From assembly GCA_963768975.1 (NCBI GenBank), contig CAVYKB010000013.1, positions 186,001 through 250,000 of the forward strand: a stretch of 64,000 nucleotides of DNA, read 5' to 3'. This stretch comes from CADCTB01 sp963768975 (GTDB taxonomy: Bacteria > Actinomycetota > Acidimicrobiia > Acidimicrobiales > AC-14). The position numbers were made by a program, and so were the translations under genes. Below the pieces are notes generated by a model. The model had not been told where the DNA came from. It saw only the letters and a list, made by a program, of their open reading frames with translations, and did not search any database. Shown piece after piece: positions 16,974 to 26,573 of this stretch (the first letter of the stretch is position 1; every line of letters starts with the position of its first letter).

Positions 16974-18873
16974 ATGGCGGCGAGCGGTCAAGAAAACGGC
17001 CAGATTCCGGATGCACGTGGTCACCATGACCGGGGCTTTCTCATGTTCCTCGGCCGGCACCGCACTCCCGTCCAGGGCCTGATCGACGCCCTGGCGTGGA
17101 CCGTCGCCATCACCTTCGCCACCCTCTTCCGCTACGACTTCGACCTCCCGCCGGGTACGTCTCGCGGGCTGTCGGCCCTGGTCCCGACCGCCATGCTCAT
17201 CCAGATGGTGGCCGGCCTGGTCTGCGGGCTCTACACGGGGCGGTCCCGCTTCGGCAGCTTCGAAGAGGTCATGTCGCTGGCCAAGGCGGCCACGGTCACC
17301 GTCGGGGCTCTGGTCGTCATCAACCTCCTGCCCGACCCTCGGCTGGTGCCGGCGAGCGTCCCCATCGTCGGCGGGGTCATGGCGCTCGTCTTGATGGCCG
17401 GCGTGCGGTACTGCTGGCGGCTGGCCATCGAGCGCAAGCGCCGGCCGAACGGGGACCACTGCCACCGCCTCCTGATCTTCGGCGCCGGCGAGGGCGCCAT
17501 CCAGGTCATCTCCGCGCTGCTTCGCGACCCGGACAGCGCCTACGTGCCCGTCGGCCTGCTCGACGACGATCCCGGCAAGCGCAAGCTGCGGATCATGGGC
17601 ATCCCCGTCCTCGGCGACCGGGCGCGCATGGCGGAGGCGGCCAAGGAGTGCCGGGCCGACAGCCTGCTCATCGCCATGCCCAGCGCCGGCGCCGAGCTGG
17701 TCACCGAGCTCAGCGAGCTGGCCCGGGTCGCCGGGCTCGACGTCAAGGTGCTGCCGCCGGTGCGCGACCTGTTCGAGGGCCACGTCGATGCCAGTGACAT
17801 CCGCGACGTCACCACCGCCGACCTCCTCGGCCGCCACGAGATCGACACCGACCTGGAGGCCATCGCCGGCTACCTCACCGGCAAGCGGGTGCTGGTCACC
17901 GGAGCCGGCGGGTCGATCGGCTCGGAGCTGTGCAAGCAGATCTACCGGTTCGCCCCGGCCCGGCTGTTCATGCTGGACCGTGACGAGTCCGCCCTGCATG
18001 GCGTGCAGCTGGCAATCGAGGGCCGGGCCCTGCTGACCTCGCCCGACCTGGTGCTGTGCGACCTCCGCGACCGCCAGGAGGTTGAAGCGGTGTTCGACCG
18101 GCTCCGTCCCGACGTGGTCTTCCACGCCGCCGCCCTCAAGCACCTCACCCTGCTCGAGTCCCACCCCGGCGAAGCGGTCAAGACCAACGTGTGGGCCACC
18201 CTCGACCTCCTCGAGGTCACGGCCAAGGTGGGCGTCAAGCGGTTCGTCAACATCTCCACTGACAAGGCCGCCGATCCGTGCAGCGTCCTCGGGTACACCA
18301 AGCGCCTGACCGAGCGGCTGACCAGCCACTTCGCATCCGAGGCCCAGGGCACCTACCTCAGCGTGCGCTTCGGGAACGTGCTGGGCAGCCGGGGCTCGAT
18401 GCTCACGACGTTCCAGAGCCAGATCGAGCGGGGCGGCCCCCTCACCGTCACCGACCCCGAGGTCACCCGGTTCTTCATGACCATCGAGGAAGCGGTGCAG
18501 CTGGTCATCCAGGCCGGCGCCATCGGGCGCGACGGTGAGGCCCTGGTGCTCGACATGGGCAAGCCGGTCGTCATCTCCGAGGTCGCCCGGCTGATGGCGG
18601 CCCGGGCCAAGCGGCGCATCGCCATCGAGTACACCGGCCTGCGGCCCGGGGAGAAGCTCCACGAGGTGCTCCTGGCCTCCGACGAGGTCGATCTCCGGCC
18701 CGCCCACCCGCTTGATCTCCCAGGTGCCCGTGCCGGCGCTGGCCCCCTCTCACGCCCGAGGCATCGACATCGGCGTCGAGCGGGAGCCGCTGGTCCGGGA
18801 GCTGGCCGAGCTCTGCCGGGCCGGCGTCGGCGACGTGGCGCACGCCCGCCGGGGGTCAACCACCTCGGACTGA
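16974..18873 (+). CDS. CapD/FlaA1-like membrane nucleotide-sugar dehydratase/epimerase, copy 2 (frameshifted near the end)
   Basis: ATG 16974 has GGGAG just upstream. N-terminal helices (LIDALAWTVAITFATLF and others) are followed by a first Rossmann domain (LLIFGAGEGAIQVI) and the catalytic dehydrogenase domain (GKRVLVTGAGGSIGSELCKQ, STDKAADPCSVLGYTKRL, LRPGEKLHEVLLASDEV). At 18708-18717 the sequence CCGCTTGATC introduces one extra base. The correct frame then reads ISQVPVPALAPSHARG and stops at TGA 18871-18873, while the unshifted frame would falsely fuse it to the lipoprotein gene. As in copy 1, Leu occupies the usual catalytic Met/Tyr position. It probably makes a deoxy-amino sugar precursor. 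Confidence 0.87.
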
Positions 18874-18890
18874 GCGTGGTAGAGAGGGGC

Positions 18891-19388
18891 GTGATCCGAA
18901 CGCGAAAGATGGCTGCCGCCTGCGCCTTGACGCTGCTGGTGATGGTGGGGTGCAGCGGGGGAGACGACGGCGATTCCGCTTCGGACACCACCGCACCGGC
19001 GGCGGCCGGCCCGACGACCACGGTCCGGCCGGTCGACACCAGCTTCACCGGCCAGAACAGCACCCAGTTCTGCACGCTGGCCCGCACCTACACCGAGCGG
19101 TTCGGCGGCGTGAGCGCCAACCCCACGCCGGCGCAGCTGCGCACGCTGACCCGCGAGGGTCAGACGGCCATCACCCAGGCGGTGAACGCCGCCCCGGCGG
19201 AGATCAAGACCGACGTCGAGGTCATCTCCCGGGGCTTCAACACGCTCGTCACCGAGCTGGAGAAGGTCAACTTCGAGGCCGCCCGCCTCCCGCCGGCGGC
19301 CTTCGGCTCCCTGTCGGCGCCGGAGTTCACCCAGGCCACCACCCGGTTCCAGAGCTATACCCGCACCGTCTGCGGCATCACCGGCTAA
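18891..19388 (+). CDS. Putative secreted lipoprotein
   Basis: 165 residues from GTG 18891, directly after GAGAGGGG. The N-terminus RTRKMAAACALTLLVMVGC has a basic start, a hydrophobic core and a lipobox-like VMVGC; the residue at -3 is not the common Leu. A Thr/Ala/Pro-rich linker follows, then a helical domain of about 120 residues with two cysteines (FCTLARTYTERFGGV and TRTVCGITG) that probably form a disulphide. I do not recognise the family. It is probably anchored on the outer face of the membrane. Its stop overlaps that of the opposing DUF4012 gene. Confidence 0.7.
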   Translation: MIRTRKMAAACALTLLVMVGCSGGDDGDSASDTTAPAAAGPTTTVRPVDTSFTGQNSTQFCTLARTYTERFGGVSANPTPAQLRTLTREGQTAITQAVNAAPAEIKTDVEVISRGFNTLVTELEKVNFEAARLPPAAFGSLSAPEFTQATTRFQSYTRTVCGITG

Positions 19389-21157
19389 CTGCCCTGGACT
19401 AAGCGCCAGGTGCCCTTGATCTCCTGGTCCAGGGAGAGCTGCGCCGGCGGCGGATCGCCGGCCCACCGCCAACCCGGCGGGAGGTCGAACCGCAGGTTCA
19501 CCACGTCGCCGGTGTGGTCGGGGGCGTGCATCCACAGCAGGTCGTAGTCCCACTCGTCGCCGTCCTGGCGCTCCAGCAGGCGGGGGACGTCCCACACGAC
19601 CTTGAGCGTGACCTGCCCGCCGGCGGGGGCGGCCGCCTTGAACCAACCGGTGGCCGGGTGGCCGGCGAGCGACGGTTCCAGGAAGCCGAACGGATCGGAC
19701 GCCGCCTGGTCGAGGGTGGCCCCGTCGGGGCCGTAGATGGTGATGTAGGCGAGCGAGCTGGAGTTGAGCAGGTCGGGCGGCTCGGTGTTGGTGATGGTGA
19801 TGTCGGTGGTCACCCGCGCCCCACCGTCGGGCCGGAGCGCAACGTGGTGGTCATAGGTCCGCCGGATGCCCCGCCCGTTCTTGGAGATGTAGGCGAACTC
19901 GGAGTTGTAGAAGAAGTCGCCCTTGTGGGCTGGGAAGGCGCCGTCCCAGCGCCGCTCGGCCAGCACGCCGGCGACCACCGGGTCGGCGGACCAGGCCAGC
20001 GCCTCCCGGGCGTCGAACGCCTCGCCCATGACCCGCCCGAGGGGCTCCCACTGCGACGCCGGCGCCTCCAGCAGCTTCTGCATGACGGCCTCGGCGAGAG
20101 CGGCGACGAAGTCCTTGCGGTGCGTGCCCGGAGGCGGCGGCAGCTCGTGGGTGTGGAACTCCAGCCGCTCGTTCATGTTCTTTGCGGAGACTGTCTCGTC
20201 GAAGGCGGGTACCGGGACGGGACCGACCACGGACAGGATCCGGCCCATGAAGGCGGGGGTGAAGGAGATCACGCCGTCGACCGGGGCTTCGTTCGCCGCC
20301 TTCCACAGGTTGGCGGCCAACGCGGCCGCTTGGGGCCAGTCGGGAGTGCTGTTGACGTTGCTCAGGGTGCGGCGCAACGGGGGGTTGTGAAAGCGGAACG
20401 GCGATCCCGCCTCGGCCGGGGGTACCGAGACGTTGGGGTGCGACTTCGTCCACTCCTCGATGGCGTCGTAGCGCTCGAGCCTGAGCCGGCCGTTCTCGGC
20501 CGTCAGCACGCCATAGGTGCCGATGAACCCACCGGTGGGCCGAATCTCGTCGGGGTTCTGCGACAGGAACAGGTACCGCTTGGGCCCGGATTCGCCGGCG
20601 AAGGCCATGAGGGCCGACAAGCCGTCGCCGGCGGACTCCGCTCGGGCCTTGATCCGGGGGAGCCGGGTGACCAGATCGTCGCGGGCCCGGGCCAGCGGGC
20701 CGAGCAGGAAGGTCCCCTTGAGGCGGACGACGTTGTCCGAGGCCTGGCTGATGGCGGCCACCGCCGGCACCAGGGATGCCTGCGTGGTCCGGAGGGCGTC
20801 CATGGCCGCCGAGATGGGCGTTGCTTCGTCGGCGGGGTTGATCAGGGTGTCTGCGGCGTCCACGAGGGGCTGAGCCGCCCGGGAGAGGCTGAGGCCGGCT
20901 GCGGCGAAGGTATCGACCGCCTTCATCTGGTCGCGAACCACCGGAATGCGCCGGGCGACGCTGGCCACGCGGCCCAACGCTCCGATCTCGCTCTGGGCAT
21001 CGACGAAAGCGGCCTCGGCGGCGGCGAGCTCCTTGCGGGCGGCATCGAGCGAACGCTTCGAGAGGCTGGCCTCCGCCCGGGTCAGCGCCGCCTTGCCCCG
21101 GTCCGCAGCGGAGGCCGCGGCCCGCACATGCAAAACGCTGAACCCGGCCAACAGCAT
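19385..21157 (-). CDS. DUF4012-type membrane-anchored surface protein, copy 1
   Basis: 590 residues from ATG 21157, the first ordinary start. The frame is open back to a stop at about 21226, and the membrane helix (ILLGLLGLAAMLLAGFSVL) begins upstream of this ATG, so the true start is probably earlier (CTG 21214 is the only candidate seen) or the frame is damaged there. A helical region of about 170 residues is followed by the family core, YLFLSQNPDEIRPTGGFIGT, and a beta-rich C-terminal half. The family is common beside polysaccharide genes in actinomycetes and has no established function. A second member at 49566 also sits next to a Wzz/kinase gene. Confidence 0.75.
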   Translation of the reverse strand: MLLAGFSVLHVRAAASAADRGKAALTRAEASLSKRSLDAARKELAAAEAAFVDAQSEIGALGRVASVARRIPVVRDQMKAVDTFAAAGLSLSRAAQPLVDAADTLINPADEATPISAAMDALRTTQASLVPAVAAISQASDNVVRLKGTFLLGPLARARDDLVTRLPRIKARAESAGDGLSALMAFAGESGPKRYLFLSQNPDEIRPTGGFIGTYGVLTAENGRLRLERYDAIEEWTKSHPNVSVPPAEAGSPFRFHNPPLRRTLSNVNSTPDWPQAAALAANLWKAANEAPVDGVISFTPAFMGRILSVVGPVPVPAFDETVSAKNMNERLEFHTHELPPPPGTHRKDFVAALAEAVMQKLLEAPASQWEPLGRVMGEAFDAREALAWSADPVVAGVLAERRWDGAFPAHKGDFFYNSEFAYISKNGRGIRRTYDHHVALRPDGGARVTTDITITNTEPPDLLNSSSLAYITIYGPDGATLDQAASDPFGFLEPSLAGHPATGWFKAAAPAGGQVTLKVVWDVPRLLERQDGDEWDYDLLWMHAPDHTGDVVNLRFDLPPGWRWAGDPPPAQLSLDQEIKGTWRLVQGS

Positions 21158-21271
21158 GGCGGCCAGCCCGAGCAGGCCGAGCAGGATGCGCCGTCGCGAG
21201 AAACTTCCGATCAGTGGTTGCTCTCAGTCGTCGTCCGGGTAGAGTAGACCAGACGTTGACCGGCGAAGTGG

Positions 21272-21301
21272 TTGGTGGCGGCGTCGGAGATGGTCTAACA
21301 T
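21272..21301 (+). promoter_or_regulatory. Possible promoter of the small secreted protein gene
   Basis: TTGGTG (21272-21277) and TAACAT (21296-21301) are 18 bases apart. A GGGCGG/CCGCCC hairpin at about 21316-21329 lies between them and the ribosome site GGAGAA. This is a moderate match only. Confidence 0.35.
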
Positions 21302-21350
21302 CTGGGTCGACCTCCTGGGCGGCTCCGCCCGCGGGAACGGAGAACTCACA

Positions 21351-21629
21351 ATGGACAATGCAATGGTGATTGCGGGACACGGGCGAGCGGTCTCCCGGCG
21401 TCTGCTGGTGCGGCTCTCGGTGATGGCCCTGAGCCTCAGCGCAGCGTTCGCCGTCGTCATGGTGCTGTTCCAGCGCCAGGCGGAGGCCCAATTCACAAAC
21501 CCGTTCACGCAGATCGTCTGCCCCATCCTGATCAGCCTGGCCAACGCCTTCGCCGGCGCCTTCGGCGGGCTGCTGGCGGGCCTCTTCAACTCGCTGCTGG
21601 CGGCCTTCGGCTGCAGCATCTCCGGCTAG
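21351..21629 (+). CDS. Small secreted hydrophobic protein
   Basis: 92 residues. A signal peptide of about 45 residues (RRLLVRLSVMALSLSAAFAV, then cleavage after AEA) leaves a mature peptide of about 45 residues rich in Ala, Leu, Phe and Gly, with one Cys near each end (IVCPIL and FGCSIS) that could pair. It has its own ribosome site (GGAGAA) and a strong terminator 46 bases downstream, so it is probably a separate, well-expressed transcript. I know no family. A pilin is unlikely because there is no prepilin cleavage motif. Confidence 0.65.
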   Translation: MDNAMVIAGHGRAVSRRLLVRLSVMALSLSAAFAVVMVLFQRQAEAQFTNPFTQIVCPILISLANAFAGAFGGLLAGLFNSLLAAFGCSISG

Positions 21630-21675
21630 TACCCGCCCTCGGCGGGCGCAGTCGAAGCCGAAACTCTAGGCAAGG

Positions 21676-21705
21676 AGCCCGATCCCTGGCGGGGATCGGG
21701 CTTTT
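21676..21705 (+). terminator. Rho-independent terminator
   Basis: Perfect 11-bp stem AGCCCGATCCC / GGGATCGGGCT with a 5-base loop, followed by TTTT. It ends the small secreted protein transcript. Confidence 0.9.
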
Positions 21706-22019
21706 GGCGTCCAGCATTCTCGTCGAGCTGGCGTCTCAACCCAACTCCGACCCACGGCGATGAATGACCGTCGGGCAATCACCCCTATGTCCGGATTTCC
21801 GTCTCAACCGGCGCCTGGGCAATAGCTCGTGCGGCGGGCCCAGGTTGTGGCCGCCCACGTGCTGCTGGATGAGAGCAGGCCTCGACGCTGACGTAGCCTG
21901 GCGACATCTCCACCACACCACCGCGCCGGCAGGGCCGAGCCAGTTGGGTCGGCCTGCGAACGCTGCGCCAGGTCCCCAGGGTCGTCGGCCAGACCGACGC
22001 CGGCGAGACGATCTACGAG
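21706..22019. other. No clear gene
   Basis: About 190 bases after the terminator show nothing recognisable. From 21897 the frame of the next gene is open (reading GLRTLRQVPRVVGQ and TDAGETIYEV just before its GTG) and looks coding, so that protein may start further upstream at a CTG or behind another indel. Confidence 0.4.
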
Positions 22020-23811
22020 GTGCGGTCGGCGCGGCTCGTGCTCCGGGGGGACGCCGCCCATTTCAACCGGCTGGTGGTGTGCACCAAGTGTGGCCGGGAG
22101 GTCCCGGGGCGCGCCGTGCTCGGTCCGGCTGACCTCGACCACCCGGCCCAAGCCGTCGTATGCAACGACTGCGTCGATGCCGCGACCGAGCCGGCGTGGT
22201 CCGGCCCGCCGGCGCCGCCCGCCGAGCCGGTCTCCGTTGACGAGCCGGCGCTGATGGACGCCCAGCTGGAGATGGACCGGGAGCTCGATGACCCGGTGGA
22301 GGAGCTCGAAGAGGAGGATGCGGCGCCTGTCGAGGACGACCTGGTCGACGAATCCGACGAGGCTTCCACTGAGGACGCCGGCCTCGAAGAGGACGACCAG
22401 CCGGACGCGGTCACGTTGGTGGCCAACGGCGCCGAACCGCCGGCGCCGGCCGACCTGTGGCCCCCGCCCGTTGACGAGGTCCTGCAGGTGCACGAGCCCG
22501 ACGTCGACGAACCGCCGGCGCCGACGCCGGCGGACGAAGCGCTGGTCAGCGGCGGAGCCCGCCCCGACGACGACGAGCTCGTCTCCCGGCCCGCTGCCGC
22601 CCCGACGGAGGAGGCCGGCGCCGGCGCCGGCCTCGCCGACCTCGAGCGGCACATCGAGGAGGCCGTCGGCCGCCTGACCGACCGGGCCGAGGCCCAGGCC
22701 GAGCGCCAGGCGGCCGTCCAGACCCAGGTCGAGGAGCTCGGCCGCGCCCTCGCCGCCGCTCAGGCGCAGCAGAAGGCCGACAAGCTGCGCCGGCAGCTGG
22801 ACGGGCTGGTGGCGCGGGTGGAGCAGCTGCAGGGCTCCATCGACGCCGAGTGGGCCCGGGCAAAGGCGGAGATCGGCAGCCCTGCACAAGGCGAATGAGA
22901 AGCTGGCGAACACGGTGGCGACGCTGGACCAGCGGATCGAGGACCTGGGAACGCAGCTCACCGGCATCGGCAACGTCGACAACCGGCACATCCAGGCGAT
23001 CGAGCGGCGGGTCGACGAGGCGGTGAAGGAGTTACGCGCCGGGCTGCACGACGGCCTGGAGGACGTGATGGCGGCCATCCCGCCGCCGGCAGGAGCTGAC
23101 ACCGAAAGCCGGCTGCGGGCGATGGAGATGCAGGTCCGTCAGGGCCGGGACGAGGCCTCCGAGCTGAACGAGCTGCACGCCGCCCTCGACGCCGGGCTCG
23201 GCGTGCTCCGGGCCGAGATCGGCGAGCTGCGCACCGGGCTGGCCCGGTTGGCCGACGGCAAGGCCGACCTCGAGGACCGGCTGGAGACCTTCGTGCGGGT
23301 GTCGCTCGTACCCGAGGGCGAGAAGGGCCGGAAGGCCAAGAAGGCGGCTGAGAACAGCCTGGGGACGGTGCAGGCCGCGGTCCAGGACCTGCTTCGCGAG
23401 CAGCGCCAGCTCCGGGACAAGATGACGGCCCTCGAGCAGGCCTCCGACGGTGCCACGGCGGCCGCCGCCCGGGCGGTCACCCAGGCGTCGTCGCTGGGGC
23501 CGATCCGCAGCGAGATGAAGCTGCTGCACCAGGAGGTCGCCGAGCAGAACGAGTCCCTGGAGGCGCTCCGAAAGAGCATCGACACCCTGCGCCGGCAGGC
23601 CCAGTCGCCGGCGCCGGCACCGCCGGCCCGGCCGCCGGCGGCCAAGGCCCCGGCGGCGAAGAAGGCGGCCAAGGCCGCGCCCGCCACCAAGGCCGCCGCC
23701 ACCACAAAGGGCGCCTCGGCCAGGGCCGCCATCGCCCGGGCAGCGGCGACGCAAGCCGCCGAGGCCAAGGCGCCGGCGGCCAAGCGGGCGGCCCGGGCCA
23801 AGAAGGCCTGA
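22020..23811 (+). CDS. Zinc-ribbon coiled-coil protein with histone-H1-like tail (frameshifted)
   Basis: About 597 residues once the frame break near 22880 is bridged (one extra C in CCC; reading resumes at LHKANEKLANTVATLDQRI). Near the N-terminus, CTKCGREVPG and VVCNDCV form a four-cysteine zinc site. Residues about 60-200 are acidic and Pro/Glu/Asp-rich, then about 330 residues are coiled coil. The last 70 residues are Ala/Lys/Pro-rich (KAPAAKKAAKAAPATK), like the DNA-binding tails of bacterial H1-like proteins. No membrane segment is visible. The combination suggests a nucleoid- or polymer-binding scaffold, which is inference. Start GTG 22020; an upstream start is possible. Confidence 0.65.
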
Positions 23812-23824
23812 GCCGCCCCCGGAT

Positions 23825-24064
23825 CTAGGGGCGCAGGATGTAGCCCGTCGCCCGGACGGTGCGGATCATGCGGGGCCCGTGCGCCTCCAGCTTGCGGCGC
23901 AGCGAGCTGATGTGGACCTCGAGGAGGTGTTTGTCGGCCTCGCCGGCCCACACCTCGGCCAGCAGTTGCTTTTGTCCGTTCCGCACCATTTTGAGTCGCT
24001 CTTGAGCCTCTAGCGGGGAGACCGCCGACCTCAAGGCACGCCCAACAACTGTCGATGTGGGCAA
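23825..24064 (-). pseudogene. Orphan winged-helix domain, remnant of an OmpR/PhoB-type response regulator
   Basis: 79 codons ending in LLAEVWAGEADKHLLEVHISSLRRKLEAHGP and IRTVRATGYILRP, written here in two parts. This is the recognition helix, wing and final strand of an OmpR-family DNA-binding domain. The receiver domain and the first half of the winged helix are missing, and upstream lies tadE on the other strand, so the gene was cut off. The TTG start is only formal. It could still be a free DNA-binding peptide, but a remnant is more likely. Confidence 0.55.
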
Positions 24065-24545
24065 GGTGCTGCTTCTTCGCCGCCACGATCATCGCCGGTC
24101 CGAGCGCGGCGCCATCTTCGTCGAGTTCGCCCTCGTCCTGCCGCTGCTGATGTCGCTCGTCCTGGGCATCTACACCGGCGGCCAGGCGTACACCAACAAG
24201 ATCGGCCTGGTCGAGGCGGTCCGAGAGGGCGCACGCTATGGCGCCAGCCTGGAGATGGGCGAGGACGTCAACGCGTTGACCACGTGGAAGGCGTTGGTGC
24301 GCAACCGGGTGGTCGACGCCTCGGGGGGCGACGTGCTTGCTGCCGACGTGTGCGTCGAGTGGGTGCTGCCGATCGGCGGGACGGCGTGTGGCGCGGCCGA
24401 CCCCGCCGGCGCCAACAATGAGGCCACCGTCCACCTGGTCAAGGTGTCGGCCACCAAGCCGGCGAAGATGGAGTTCTTCTTCTTCACGAAGCAGACGACC
24501 CTGCGCGGCCAGCTCGTGGCCCGCTACGAGCGGGACACCGGATGA
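24057..24545 (+). CDS. tadE: TadE-like pilus assembly protein
   Basis: 162 residues. After a short basic start comes SERGAIFVEFALVLPLLMSLVLG, the TadE signature: a prepilin-like hydrophobic helix preceded by RGA and containing the conserved Glu of VEFAL. The rest is a periplasmic or extracellular domain with paired cysteines (VCVEW and TACGAADP). TadE proteins are minor pilins of Tad/Flp pili, processed by a prepilin peptidase. First gene of a six-gene operon; its stop overlaps the next ATG (ATGA). Confidence 0.85.
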   Translation: MGKVLLLRRHDHRRSERGAIFVEFALVLPLLMSLVLGIYTGGQAYTNKIGLVEAVREGARYGASLEMGEDVNALTTWKALVRNRVVDASGGDVLAADVCVEWVLPIGGTACGAADPAGANNEATVHLVKVSATKPAKMEFFFFTKQTTLRGQLVARYERDTG

Positions 24546-26573
24546 GGGCCCGAGCGGCCCTGGGAGCGGGGTGGAGGGCCCGGGCCCAGGGCGAGCAGGG
24601 CGCGGTGGTGGTGATGACCGCCCTCATGGTCATCGGGTCGCTGATGATGGTGGGCCTCGTACTCGATCTGGGCGAGCTGCGGGCCGACCGGCGCACCAAC
24701 AAGAGCGTCACCGACATGGCGGCGCGGGCCGGCGTGGGCCGGCTGAGCTTCGGTCCCTGGAACGGCGTGTGCAAGGCCCGCGACTACCTGCTCGGCAACG
24801 GCCGGCGGGTTCTCGTCCTTCGACGCCGGCAGCCTGACGTGGTCGACCGCCGCCAACCAGCTCATCACCACCGACCCGTGCCCGTCGCTGGCGTTCTCCG
24901 AAGATCCCAACCCCTGCGTGCCCAACAACCCGGCAACGTGGGCCAAGCTCCAGGCCACCGCCGGCGGGGGCCGGTTCACCGTCGAGATCCAGGCCGGCTA
25001 CGCCCTGCCCGACCCCCGGTTCCCCGAAGACGTGGGGCTGGACGACCCGGGAGTGCCGGAGTTGGGCGGCTGCGACAACCTGGCGGTCATCCTGACCGAG
25101 CGGCAGGGGCCGGCGTTCGCCCAGGCCGGCGGGGGAACGGCCAAGAACCTGCGGGTCCGGTCGGTCGGGCGGCTCAACGCCGAGGAGACGCTGGACTTCG
25201 TCGCCGCCCTCCATCTCCTCGACCGCCACAACTGCGACGTGCTCGTCACCGGCGGCAGCGGCACCAAGGTCATCGCCCAGCCCTACAACACCTACCCCGG
25301 GACCATCCAGATCGACAGCGACGGCGGTCCACTGGGCAACTGCACGTCGAACAAGCGCATTCTGGTGGGCCAGGACACCTCCGGCGGGGGCACGATCGTC
25401 GCCTGCAGCACCGACGGCCTTCCCGCCCACGGCTGCCAGCCGACCACGGGCAGCATCAACTCACGCATCGGCGTCTACGCCGCCAACTTCAAGCCTGTGT
25501 CGCAGGTGACGTCGAACTACTCCGCCACCGGGGTCACCAGCTACGGCGACACCCAGGCCATGCCATCGCCGCGCACCGGCCGCAAGTACGTCGACCAGCG
25601 CTACCGGCAGAACCTCATCGCCCTCGACCAGGAGGTCAAGGGGATGCTGAACGGCAGCAACCCCTGGCCGCCGGGCTGCCTCCCGGTCGTCATCCCCGGG
25701 GGCATCGGGACCTGCGTCGGGCTCGGGGTGACGTGGCTGGTGGTCGAGGGCTGCGGCTCGCTGGTCCAGACGACGCTGAACCTCGACCCTGTCCGGCGGG
25801 CGTTCTCACATATCTGGTTCCGGTGCGACCTGGACGTGTCGGTGCCCCTCACCCTGTCGGGCGCCGGCTCTCTCATCGTCGTCACCGGGCAGCTGGCGGT
25901 GAGCAGCTCCTTCACCATCACCGACCCCCGCAAGGTCTTCGTGGGCGGCCGGGACACCGGCAACAAGATCGGTATGGAACTGAAGTCGGGAACGCTCAAC
26001 ATGAACGCCGGTGGGGCCGCGACCTGTGCCGCCCGGACCGGCGCCGGGCACGCCAACCGCCTGGTGGTGGGCAAGGGCTCGTTCGGCGCCGGGTCGGGCG
26101 CCACCGTCCGGATGTGCCAGACCTTCGTCTTCCTGGCCAGCGGCTACGACAAGGTGCCGGTCACCGACGGGACCTTCCCCTGCGCATCCCCCTGCAGCGG
26201 CTACTCGGGGACCATGTCCATCTCCAGTGGCGCCATCTCCGACCTGTCGGCGCCGAACGAGATCACCGGCCGCCTGCCCACGGCGGCCGAGCTGGCCGCC
26301 ACCAACCCCTTCGAGGACCTGGGCCTGTGGACCGAAGCCGGCGGAGGTACCAACGGCATGGCCGGCGGGGCGTCGACCAGCCTCACCGGGGTGTTCTTCC
26401 TGCCCAATGCCGCCGCCTTCAGCCTGACCGGCGGTGGGACGCTGCCGATCAGGCTGAGTGCCCAGTTCGTGACCACCAGGCTGTCGGTGACCGGCAACGC
26501 CACCATCAACCTGGTGCCGAACCCCGAGGACTCCATCCCCGTCCGGATCTACACCACGCTCCTCGTCCGGTAA
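24542..26573 (+). CDS. TadG-like pilus-associated protein (frameshifted)
   Basis: About 677 residues after bridging one extra base near 24807. The N-terminus GEQGAVVVMTALMVIGSLMM with VLDLGELRADRRTNKSVTDMAA is the TadG-type helix followed by the usual polar segment. After the shift, FDAGSLTWSTAANQLI and a long extracellular beta-rich part follow, with several cysteine pairs and a repetitive Gly/Ser/Thr-rich end (SGAISDLSAPNEITGRLP). TadG-like proteins are minor pilins or pilus-base proteins. It is much longer than average, so the C-terminal half may be a distinct surface domain. Stop TAA at 26571-26573. Confidence 0.75.

Larger units (their letters stand above)
16108..18760 (+). repeat. Direct repeat, right copy: promoter + coiled-coil + CapD-like module
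   Basis: Second copy of the module at 2851-5680, same orientation, about 13 kb apart. The CapD parts share long identical stretches; the coiled-coil genes are more diverged. The two copies bracket the Wzz/kinase gene and the low-G+C cassette. Ends judged by eye. Confidence 0.7.

Noticed and set aside
16869..18707. 612-codon minus-strand frame opposite CapD copy 2
   Set aside because: Low-complexity composition mirroring the conserved plus-strand gene; no recognisable domain.
16947..19388. Single 813-codon frame joining the CapD-like protein to the lipoprotein
   Set aside because: The join is created by the extra base at 18708-18717. The corrected frame stops at 18873, and the lipoprotein has its own ribosome site and signal peptide.
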